Positions 26,679-34,571 of a stretch of 64,000 bases of DNA are shown piece after piece. The stretch is from Bacteroidales bacterium UBA1189 (GTDB lineage Bacteria; Bacteroidota; Bacteroidia; Bacteroidales; Bacteroidaceae). A program made the position numbers and the translations under genes. The stretch's first letter is position 1. The number at the start of each line of letters is the position of its first letter. Where the stretch lies: NCBI GenBank assembly GCA_002309805.1, contig DBYJ01000015.1, forward strand, positions 18,009 to 82,008, given 5' to 3'. The notes under the pieces were generated by a model. The model saw only the letters and a program-made list of their open reading frames with translations, did no database searches and was not told the origin of the DNA.

Positions 26679-29390
26679 CTATTTTTTTGCAAAAAAACTG
26701 AATTCGTGTGTGCCTTGGCCGACATCCACAGAATCCAAGCCAGGCAAGACTACCGTAGCCGTCGAGCCAACTGGGACGGTAAGCGTGAGGCGATAGCTGT
26801 CGTTACCCTGATACTGAATAGCGCTTCGGAGGAGGCCGTAAGGCGTCTGCTTCTCGTAGGCGACACGCGGCAACGTGGGGCTCACGCAAGGACGGATGAT
26901 GACATGACGATAGCCGGCCTTCCCAAACTCGGAGTCAAGCCGCACGCCAGCCAAGTCACGATAGAGGCTGACAAGGCCTCCGCCAAACATGGGGTGGTTG
27001 CGTGAGTTGTTGCCGTCCCATTGTTCCCACGTTACCGTAGCCCCCTGCTCAATCCAATGCCCAAAGCTAGGGAAGTCACGTTGGCGCAACACACGCAAAG
27101 CCAGTTCTGTAAGTCCATTTCCACAAAGCACCTCAAAGAGAAAGCGCGTGCCGAAGATGCCCGTGTTGAGATGCCCGTTGTAGGTATCGCTAATTTCGTG
27201 CTCCAACGTACGGACGGCATCGGCTTTCACATTTTCGGGCACGCCCATGTAAAGGGCGAGGACGTTGCTTCCATAGTCGCCATAGCTCTTGGCTTCGGGG
27301 TTATAGAATTTCTTGTGGAATGCCTCACGGGTACGCTCGGCTAAAGCATGATATTTCTCAGCATCCTCCTTATAGCTATTGGGGTGGAGATTGAGTGGAG
27401 TACCAAGCCGTTCAGCAGCGTGCGCGGTAAGCTCGGCGCAGTACCAAAGGTAAAACGTGTGGACGAGCTCATCCTTCGGCAGCCCGAAGGCAGGAGACCA
27501 GTCGCCCAGATTAAGCCAATAGAGCGGTTTGCCGTCGGGTCCTCCCTTTTGCTGGAACATCGTGCCCTCAGGCGTAATCGACTGCTGCATGTGGCGCAGC
27601 TGCTCCGTCATGGCAAAGTAATTGTCAGTCAGGACGCTCACATCGCCCGTATGGACATAGAGTTCCCAAGGAATGATGTTCATGGCGGCTCCCCATGCTA
27701 CGCCGCCTCCGCAGATAGGCTGCCAAGGAGCGCCGTTAGGGACGTAGCCGTCATCGACATTCTGCGTGTCGCGCATGTCGCGCAGCCATTTGCGGTAGAA
27801 GGCAGATGCATTGAAATTCTCCAACACCATCGGAGAGGCCACCTGACCATCGCCCGTATAAGGAGCGCGCTCACGATGGGGACAGTCGGAAGCTACGCCA
27901 CAATGCATATTGTCAATCTGCGACTGCTGCCAGATGGTATTAATTCGGTTAATCAGACGGTCGGAACTAACGAAACGGGCATCAATTGGTACGTCTGTAC
28001 CGATGCACTCGGCAGTTATCATTTCGGGTGTCAGATGCTCCACGCCTTTAATGATGGCCTGCGAGAAGACATACCACGCAAAGCGGGCAGCATACTCCTC
28101 TTCGCCCTCACCACGAAAGATGTACTTATCGGTTCCGACAGGTTCTTCGCAGGGGTAGCGGATGTCAAGATCCTGCCCAGCCTTTCCACGAATGCCACGC
28201 AGATGGAGGCGTCCTGAGATTTCGTGGTCGAACGTAGCTGTCCACTCGCCTGACTTACTGCGGACAAGAGAGATAGGACGAAGCGTCTCGACAACTCTGT
28301 CCGTAGGGGCATCGTGAGCCGTAAGTTCACCATCAGGAGCCTTACGGAGTACAACGGACCGCCAACCAGAGATGTCGCAGCCGACGGAAGCCCACAACGG
28401 TTCCTCCAGACGGGCGTCATAGACTTCGCCTTTGTAGATGTCGTTGCTTTGGATGGGTGACTGCTTGACGAGCCAGCTTTCGTCTGTTACAACGAGCTCA
28501 TGACGTCCGTTGGCATAGGTGATATCGAGCTGACAGATAAAACGCGGCGAGCCGAAAGGCTGCATAAGCCGATGGCTGGGATGCGCCCAACCATTACCCA
28601 GCAACACGCCCACGGCGTTTTCACCTTCATGCACCATCTCTGTAAAGTCATAGGCAAGATACATGATACGATAGTCGCGAAAATGGTCGCTGATGGGGAT
28701 GTTGGCTTTATCAAGGCCATCACGATGGGTGAAATTGGTAAAGTTGGGTACATAAAAATCGTCCCCCACCTTCGCGCCATTGGCATAAAGTTCAAAAAAG
28801 CCCATGGCCGAAATGTAGGCTTTCACCTTCTTCACCTTACCTTTTATAATAAAGTCCTTCCGGAACATGGGAGCTATGCTGTCGGCTGATGACACCAGTT
28901 CGTCTTGCCAAGGAGCGCCAATCCACTTTGCCTGCCAGTCATCAGCTTTCAGCCCAACACCGAAATAAGCGCATTCGCTCCAATCCGAACAGACGCCACG
29001 TTCGTCCCATATGCGAACTCGCCACCAAGCATCAAGCCTACTCTTCAACTTCTTGCCCCCATAAGAGACCAAATGTGATTCGTCGGACAGGATTTTTCCA
29101 GACTTCCACAGGTCGGCATGACCCCTACGGAGTATTTCTTTCGACGTTGCCACGCGAATCTCATACGCCGTCTGACGCTTTCCCTTCAGCGTATCGCTGG
29201 TAGGTACGTTTATCCACGAGAAGCGGGGATTGCGGTTATTACTGATCTCCAACGACGAAGGATCTTTCATATCCTCACACGTCAACGACTGGGGAGTCAT
29301 CTCCACCTTTTCCACCTGCCGTGCATCAGCAGCAGACTCCACTACTAGACACGCTATAGCCAACAGGAATAATCGATGCAAAGTCTTCAT
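26679..29390 (-). CDS. Exported GH78 alpha-L-rhamnosidase
   Basis: 903 residues with a signal peptide (MKTLHRLFLLAIACLVVES). The domain order is that of GH78: an N-terminal fibronectin-like domain (NPRFSWINV... RVRIWDERGVCSDWS), beta-sandwich domains with ISAMGFFELYANGAKVGDDF, the (alpha/alpha)6 catalytic barrel with SDCPHRERAPYTGDGQ, the acidic residues of WGAAMNIIPWELYVHTGD and GATVTWEQWDG, and a C-terminal beta domain (VSPTLPRVAYEKQTPYG). It should remove terminal alpha-L-rhamnose from pectic rhamnogalacturonan or similar glycans in the periplasm. It stands without other pectin genes; nudC lies 39 bp upstream on the same strand. Confidence 0.94.
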   Translation of the reverse strand: MKTLHRLFLLAIACLVVESAADARQVEKVEMTPQSLTCEDMKDPSSLEISNNRNPRFSWINVPTSDTLKGKRQTAYEIRVATSKEILRRGHADLWKSGKILSDESHLVSYGGKKLKSRLDAWWRVRIWDERGVCSDWSECAYFGVGLKADDWQAKWIGAPWQDELVSSADSIAPMFRKDFIIKGKVKKVKAYISAMGFFELYANGAKVGDDFYVPNFTNFTHRDGLDKANIPISDHFRDYRIMYLAYDFTEMVHEGENAVGVLLGNGWAHPSHRLMQPFGSPRFICQLDITYANGRHELVVTDESWLVKQSPIQSNDIYKGEVYDARLEEPLWASVGCDISGWRSVVLRKAPDGELTAHDAPTDRVVETLRPISLVRSKSGEWTATFDHEISGRLHLRGIRGKAGQDLDIRYPCEEPVGTDKYIFRGEGEEEYAARFAWYVFSQAIIKGVEHLTPEMITAECIGTDVPIDARFVSSDRLINRINTIWQQSQIDNMHCGVASDCPHRERAPYTGDGQVASPMVLENFNASAFYRKWLRDMRDTQNVDDGYVPNGAPWQPICGGGVAWGAAMNIIPWELYVHTGDVSVLTDNYFAMTEQLRHMQQSITPEGTMFQQKGGPDGKPLYWLNLGDWSPAFGLPKDELVHTFYLWYCAELTAHAAERLGTPLNLHPNSYKEDAEKYHALAERTREAFHKKFYNPEAKSYGDYGSNVLALYMGVPENVKADAVRTLEHEISDTYNGHLNTGIFGTRFLFEVLCGNGLTELALRVLRQRDFPSFGHWIEQGATVTWEQWDGNNSRNHPMFGGGLVSLYRDLAGVRLDSEFGKAGYRHVIIRPCVSPTLPRVAYEKQTPYGLLRSAIQYQGNDSYRLTLTVPVGSTATVVLPGLDSVDVGQGTHEFSFFAKK

Positions 29391-29429
29391 ATCTTTTTCT
29401 TTAACCTTTTTATCTTTAACCCTTAACCT

Positions 29430-30203
29430 TTAACCTTTTTCTCGCCAATCATCAATCAATTTTCGTGCCATACTCTCTGGGCCTGGGATAGCTAACGTTC
29501 CATCTGCATGACGAGGCAGTTCATCCTTCCGGAAGAAACGGCCGTCCTTCAGCTCACCATCGGAAAACGTCACCTCGCCACTCACGTAATCAGCATGGAA
29601 GCCAATCATCAGCCCCAGCGGATAGGGCCAAGGCTGACTGCCAAAGTAACGAATATGATTGATAACAAGCGACGTTTCCTCACGAACCTCGCGAGCCACA
29701 CATTCCTCGAGGCTCTCGCCCGTTTCCACAAAGCCTGCTACCAAGCCAAAGAAATCGCGGCGAAAGGACTTGGCTTTCACCAACAGCGCCTCATCGTTCC
29801 GATGTACCAGTACAATAATCGCCGTGTTCAGCTGGGGCCAAATCTCCTGCCCACAACCCTCGCACCTTCGGCTGATGGCGGTATTCCAGCGCATGGGCGC
29901 GCCACAGCAACCACAGAATCGCGTATGCTCGCTCCAATAGAGCAGCTCCCACGCTTTCCCTGCCCGCTGATAATCCTCTTCCGACAGCAAGCGGCTCGCA
30001 TCCCTTAATCCGACGGGGCGAAGCTCCTCACTCTGCACAACGTCTTCCACTTTCACACGCCCGACAGCCTCATCAGGAGAGAAATCATGCAAGGCTGCTT
30101 CCTCTGCAAACGGCAAAGATGTATTTGGCAACGACCATTTCTCTTCCGTAGGATTCAACAGGATTCTATCGTCCTCAGTAAACAAATAGAGCCGCTTTTT
30201 CAT
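29430..30203 (-). CDS. nudC: NAD+ diphosphatase / NADH pyrophosphatase (NudC)
   Basis: Nudix enzyme hydrolysing NAD(H), and in E. coli also removing NAD caps from RNA. 257 residues: N-terminal domain, a four-Cys zinc site (CGCCGAPMRWNTAISRRCEGCG-type, CxxC...CxxC around residues 98-120), the Nudix box GFVETGESLEECVAREVREE and the NudC-specific SQPWPYPLGLMIGF. The last codons (GAA AAA GGT TAA on the minus strand) lie in a TTAACC-rich repeat tract that continues into the gap before the GH78 gene. A -7-like TAACTTTG (minus strand, 30231-30224) precedes the ATG. Confidence 0.95.
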   Translation of the reverse strand: MKKRLYLFTEDDRILLNPTEEKWSLPNTSLPFAEEAALHDFSPDEAVGRVKVEDVVQSEELRPVGLRDASRLLSEEDYQRAGKAWELLYWSEHTRFCGCCGAPMRWNTAISRRCEGCGQEIWPQLNTAIIVLVHRNDEALLVKAKSFRRDFFGLVAGFVETGESLEECVAREVREETSLVINHIRYFGSQPWPYPLGLMIGFHADYVSGEVTFSDGELKDGRFFRKDELPRHADGTLAIPGPESMARKLIDDWREKG

Positions 30204-30284
30204 AATTCTTCCTCTTTTGGGGACAAAGTTAATGTTTTTTTTCTTACATTTGCACTCTGAAATGAAAACTCTATGCCATTTATC

Positions 30285-32045
30285 ATGAAAAAAAGTGTTT
30301 TTTACTTGTCCATAACAGCCTTTGCCGCCCTGTTTGCCCTCACGTCCTGTAAGCCTAAGGAATTAGAATTCCGCATTGTAGGCACTTCAGACGTACATGG
30401 CAACTACTATCCCTACGATTTCGTAGCCGACCGTCCGGCAGCAGGTAGCCTCGCGCGTGTCCAAAGCTTTCTACGCGAGCAACGAGCCACGTGGGGTGAC
30501 CGACTCATCTATGTCGATAACGGCGACATCATACAAGGACAGCCCACCTCGTACTACTACAATACCGTCGCCGTCGGAACGCCTCATCTCGCAGACCAAA
30601 TGCTCAACTACATGGGCTGCGAAATCGGCACCCTCGGCAATCACGAGATTGAAACTGGAGGCACTACCTATCAACGCTACATCCTCGATGCCGACTTCCC
30701 CATACTCGGCGCCAACATCATTCTTGATGGTACAGACCATAACTTCATTCCGCCCTATAAAGTCATCGAGCGCCATGGGGTCAAAATTGCGTTCATCGGA
30801 ATGCTTACCCCCGCCATCCCCAATTGGTTGCCTCGCGAGCTTTGGCGTGAACTGAAATTCCTCGACATCGAATCATCAGCCCGCCAATGGATGGCCTACG
30901 TGAAGGAGAAAGTACAGCCCGACGTCATTATCGGCGTATTCCATTCAGGACTTAATGGCGGCATCACCACCGATAGCTACACGGAAAATGCTACGGAGCA
31001 GGTAGCACGCGAGGTGCCAGGCTTCGATGCCATTATCTTTGGACATGACCATCGCCTCTGCTGCGACTCCGTTGTCAATACTGAAGGCAAAGCTGTGCCT
31101 ATCATCAACCCCGCCAATGGTGCCCGCTATGTCTCGCAACTTACGCTAACGCTGAAGAAGGAACACGGCAAGTGGGCCGCGAAGCACACCGATGCCGTAA
31201 ACGTGCCCGTCACGGACTATGACTCCGACCCAGATTTCATGACTACCTTTGCCCCACAGATGGAAGAAGTGAAGAAATACGTCTCCAAACGCATCGGCAC
31301 ATTCACAGCTCCGCTTACTACGCAAGACGCCTATTTCGGCCCTTGCCCTTTCATGGACTTCATCCATCAGATGCAGCTCGACATCACCAGCGCCGACATC
31401 TCGCTTGCCGCCCCGCTTTCGTTGAACGCTACCATCAAGGCTGGCGACGTCTATGTGCGGGATATGTTCAACCTCTACCGCTATGAAAACATGCTCTACA
31501 CCATGTTGCTCAAAGGAAGCGAGGTGCGCGACCATCTGGAAATGTCCTACGCCCTTTGGGCCAACCAAATGCGTTCAGCCAACGACCACCTCATCCTCTT
31601 TGATGAGAATGCGTCTGACAACGGCGACAAGAACACAGGCAAGGGACGTCCGAAATTCAAGAACATCTACTACAACTTCGATACCGCCGCTGGCATCCGC
31701 TATGAGGTTGATGTCACCAAGCCCATCGGCCAGCGCGTCCGCATCCTCAGCATGGCCGACGGTCGCCCATTCGACCCCTCCCAAACCTATCGCGTGGCTG
31801 TCAACTCCTATCGCGGCAATGGCGGAGGCGAACTGTTGACCCGCGGCGCAGGCATTCCGCAGGAAGAATTGCGCAGCCGTGTCGATTATAGCACCGATGC
31901 CGACCTCCGCTTCTATATGCTTTCTTACATCGAAGCCCGCGACACCATCGCTCCACGTCCCGTCTGCCAATGGCGCTTCGTCCCCGAGAAATGGACCATC
32001 CCCGCCGCCCAACGCGACAAGGAGCTACTCTTCCCGTCCCATTAA
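30285..32045 (+). CDS. Lipoprotein 5'-nucleotidase / 2',3'-cyclic phosphodiesterase family
   Basis: 586 residues from the ATG at 30285 (MKKSVFYLSITAFAALFAL then TSC, a lipobox); an ATG 12 bp upstream is possible but gives a poorer signal peptide. The N-terminal metallophosphatase domain has the metal motifs TSDVHGNYYP, VDNGDIIQG, GNHEIE and FGHDHR; the C-terminal 5'-nucleotidase domain covers residues ~340-540 (DVYVRDMFNLYRYENMLY, VNSYRGNGGGELLTRG). It should dephosphorylate nucleotides or sugar nucleotides outside the inner membrane for salvage of nucleosides and phosphate. A TACATTTG -7 box lies at 30245-30252. Possibly co-transcribed with the nuclease gene 30 bp downstream. Confidence 0.93.
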   Translation: MKKSVFYLSITAFAALFALTSCKPKELEFRIVGTSDVHGNYYPYDFVADRPAAGSLARVQSFLREQRATWGDRLIYVDNGDIIQGQPTSYYYNTVAVGTPHLADQMLNYMGCEIGTLGNHEIETGGTTYQRYILDADFPILGANIILDGTDHNFIPPYKVIERHGVKIAFIGMLTPAIPNWLPRELWRELKFLDIESSARQWMAYVKEKVQPDVIIGVFHSGLNGGITTDSYTENATEQVAREVPGFDAIIFGHDHRLCCDSVVNTEGKAVPIINPANGARYVSQLTLTLKKEHGKWAAKHTDAVNVPVTDYDSDPDFMTTFAPQMEEVKKYVSKRIGTFTAPLTTQDAYFGPCPFMDFIHQMQLDITSADISLAAPLSLNATIKAGDVYVRDMFNLYRYENMLYTMLLKGSEVRDHLEMSYALWANQMRSANDHLILFDENASDNGDKNTGKGRPKFKNIYYNFDTAAGIRYEVDVTKPIGQRVRILSMADGRPFDPSQTYRVAVNSYRGNGGGELLTRGAGIPQEELRSRVDYSTDADLRFYMLSYIEARDTIAPRPVCQWRFVPEKWTIPAAQRDKELLFPSH

Positions 32046-32075
32046 TCCCCTTAGACCCATAAGATTTAATAGAAT

Positions 32076-34226
32076 ATGAAAAAAAGCTTCGTAACCCTGT
32101 TCTTACTTGCACTCTGCTTGAGCGCAGTAGCCCAGCCGTCGGCTACGTACTACCAAACCATCGACGGCCTTAAGAAAGATATTCTGAAGGACACCCTTCA
32201 TGCAATTATCAACAGAGGTCGCACCAACGTCAAGTACACAAAGCTCAACGAGAAGTATCCCAGCATCTACTACCTCTACGACGATGAGAAAGGCAAGGAG
32301 ACCGCCCGTGTCTACGACTTGTTCAGCGACGAGGTATTCGCATTCACCAGCACTTCTGCATGGAACAAGGAACACGTCATCCCCAAAAGCTGGTGGGGAA
32401 CTAAACCTGAAAACGAAAAAGTGGGTGCCTACAACGATATCTTCAGCGTCATACCCTCCCTTTCCACCGCCAATAGCGCCAAAAGCAACTATCCCCCTGG
32501 GATAGTCGATAAGACTAACCCCAATGATTATAAGGATAGTGGCCGAATGTGGACAGGCCCTGCCACCAACGGCACGGGTGGTTCCTACTCGAAAGTGTGG
32601 GAGCCCTATGATGACTACAAAGGCGACTTTGCCCGCATCATCATGTACGTCGCCACCTGCTATGCCGACATCGCATGGGGGTCGAACTCCAATGTGGAGA
32701 GCGAATTCAACAAAGAGGTGTGGCCCACTATGAACGAATGGCTTTACAAACTGATGCTCAAGTGGCACAACGATGACCCCGTCAGCGAAAAGGAAAAGAA
32801 AATCAACAACGATGCCTTCGACATTCAGAAGAACCGCAACCCCTTCATCGACTACCCAGCCCTCGCCGACTACATCTGGGGCGACTACCAAACGCAGGCT
32901 TTTGACCTCTCCTCTGCCCAGCTCTACACCCATATCGGCAGCGGCGAGGCCACCTTCTTCACCGTCACCTATATGGCCAACGGCGGCTCGGCAGCCCCTG
33001 CGGCACAAACCACTCAAGATAGCCGCGTCACCATCACTACCGCTAAGCCCTATCGCATTGGCTATGTCTTCACGGGTTGGAACACCCGTGAAGACGGTCG
33101 CGGACAATCCTACATACCTGGACAGACTTACACCCTCAGCGCCAATGTCACCCTTTATGCTCAATGGGTCGAAAGCGGCGATAATAGTGAGACGGTTTGG
33201 CAACTCGTCACTACCAATGACGAAATCGCAGCAGGTGGCCATTACGTCATCGCCTACAACACGAAGAATGTCGTAGCAGGTACTATTGAGGAGAAAAAAG
33301 ACTTCATGAAAGCCGTTTCCGCCACCTTCTCAGACGACAAAACAACTATCGTAACCTTGCCTGACGATGCCCTTGTCTTCACCCTTGACGGAACGAACGG
33401 TGCTTGGACGCTCACGTGCGATGATGGGCTGCTCGGCACTACGGCAGCAAAGAAGCTTGCCTTCGGCAAAGGGGTCACGGCATGGGATATCACCATTACC
33501 GACGGCGTTGTGACCATAGCAAGCACAAATAGCGACTACGGCACCCTGCAGTTTAACGAAGGTACGCCACGTTTCAACACCTACACTTCTAAACAAAAGC
33601 CCGTCCAACTCTACCGACAGGTGGAGAGTTCGCGCCACTATACCGTCACCACCACGGAATTCAACTACGCCACGCTCTTTCTCGATTACCCCGTTACCAT
33701 CCCCGATGGAGCAGAGGTATTCTTCGCCACTCTGACGGACAACCGCGAGGCCGCCATCCTCCACCCCATCACCGACGTCATCCCTGCCCTGACAGCCGTT
33801 ATCGTACGCGGTGAAGCGAACACGCCCTACACCTTCGAGGAAACAACCGAAATATCAGCAACCGACGCTTCTGAAAATCTGCTCATCGGCTACCTTACGA
33901 ACACCCCTATTACTAGTTCACCAGCCGTCAGCTACTACGCCGTCAACTACCGCGCTGCAAATGGCGAAGTCGGATTCTTTGCCCCCAAGGGTGCAGGCAA
34001 TCCCAACGGCAGCTTTACCGCCGTCGCCCACAAGGCCTACCTGAAAGTTAACGGCCAAGCAGCCTCATCGCTCGCTCTCCGCTTCGATGACAGCACATCC
34101 ATCAAAGACCTTAAGAACCCTGAAGACCTTAACGTCTGGTACGACCTCTTTGGCCGCAGGCTAAACACCCAGCCCACACAGAAAGGCATCTATATCGTCA
34201 ACGGACATAAAGTAATCTTGAAATAA
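32076..34226 (+). CDS. Secreted endonuclease I with InlB-type repeat and sorting-like C-terminus
   Basis: 716 residues. After the signal peptide (MKKSFVTLFLLALCLSAVAQ) comes an endonuclease I domain (residues ~25-270) with the His-metal segment WNKEHVIPKSWWG and NSAKSNYPPG. Residues ~297-363 are one Listeria-Bacteroides (InlB B-type) repeat: VTYMANGGSAAPAAQTT to TLSANVTLYAQW. Further beta domains follow, and the C-terminus (WYDLFGRRLNTQPTQKGIYI) resembles type IX secretion or surface-sorting tails of Prevotella proteins. With the 5'-nucleotidase 30 bp upstream, the pair could degrade extracellular DNA to nucleosides (inference). An unusual 50-residue ORF follows 8 bp later. Confidence 0.88.
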   Translation: MKKSFVTLFLLALCLSAVAQPSATYYQTIDGLKKDILKDTLHAIINRGRTNVKYTKLNEKYPSIYYLYDDEKGKETARVYDLFSDEVFAFTSTSAWNKEHVIPKSWWGTKPENEKVGAYNDIFSVIPSLSTANSAKSNYPPGIVDKTNPNDYKDSGRMWTGPATNGTGGSYSKVWEPYDDYKGDFARIIMYVATCYADIAWGSNSNVESEFNKEVWPTMNEWLYKLMLKWHNDDPVSEKEKKINNDAFDIQKNRNPFIDYPALADYIWGDYQTQAFDLSSAQLYTHIGSGEATFFTVTYMANGGSAAPAAQTTQDSRVTITTAKPYRIGYVFTGWNTREDGRGQSYIPGQTYTLSANVTLYAQWVESGDNSETVWQLVTTNDEIAAGGHYVIAYNTKNVVAGTIEEKKDFMKAVSATFSDDKTTIVTLPDDALVFTLDGTNGAWTLTCDDGLLGTTAAKKLAFGKGVTAWDITITDGVVTIASTNSDYGTLQFNEGTPRFNTYTSKQKPVQLYRQVESSRHYTVTTTEFNYATLFLDYPVTIPDGAEVFFATLTDNREAAILHPITDVIPALTAVIVRGEANTPYTFEETTEISATDASENLLIGYLTNTPITSSPAVSYYAVNYRAANGEVGFFAPKGAGNPNGSFTAVAHKAYLKVNGQAASSLALRFDDSTSIKDLKNPEDLNVWYDLFGRRLNTQPTQKGIYIVNGHKVILK

Positions 34227-34234
34227 GTGCAGCC

Positions 34235-34387
34235 ATGAAAACCTACATAAAACCTGAGATTATTGCAACCTCCGTTTACCAGCCTGTCTTTTTGGCTGCC
34301 AGCGACGGAGATTTCAAACTCAACAACTTTGAAGGCGACAATCCCTACGATGCTGCTCCATCTTTCAGGCGCACACCGTGGGAATAA
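34235..34387 (+). CDS. 50-residue peptide of the MKTYIKPEI type, unknown function
   Basis: A complete ATG-TAA ORF 8 bp after the endonuclease gene. It has a positively charged start (MKTYIKPEIIATSVYQPVFL), a short hydrophobic stretch with LAAS near residue 20, and a Gly/Asp/Asn/Pro-rich tail ending in TPWE. In my experience short Bacteroidetes ORFs with a K-T-Y-x-x-P-E-I start, AAS in the middle and a terminal Trp-acidic motif recur in this group but have no described function. They look like small exported or precursor-type peptides; this is recognition of a pattern, not a database result. Spacing suggests translation from the nuclease transcript. Confidence 0.6.
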   Translation: MKTYIKPEIIATSVYQPVFLAASDGDFKLNNFEGDNPYDAAPSFRRTPWE

Positions 34388-34419
34388 GATGATTTGCCTC
34401 AAAAATCCTTAAACTCCAA

Positions 34420-34498
34420 CTAGAGTTTCATTCTCCGCCAGCTGGAGTTTATATCTCCGCCAATTGGAGTTTCATTCTCCGCCAAATGGAGTTTAAAG
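34420..34498. repeat. Array D: 22 bp direct repeats
   Basis: Three full units (34420-34441, 34442-34463, 34464-34485) and a partial fourth (34486-34498). Consensus: CTGGAGTTTCATTCTCCGCC then AA. An inverted half-unit (AAACTCCAA) precedes the array. It lies between the 50-residue peptide gene and the end of fbp. Confidence 0.9.
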
Positions 34499-34571
34499 AA
34501 ATCCCCTTCTCCTATTACAATTGTGTCTTACAAATCACGATTGTGATTCGATGCAATCTGGTTAACGTTTC

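Noticed and set aside
32076..34387. Nuclease toxin with immunity peptide
   Set aside because: The nuclease has a signal peptide and endonuclease I domain typical of scavenging enzymes; the 50-residue product does not look like a nuclease inhibitor and there is no secretion cluster.
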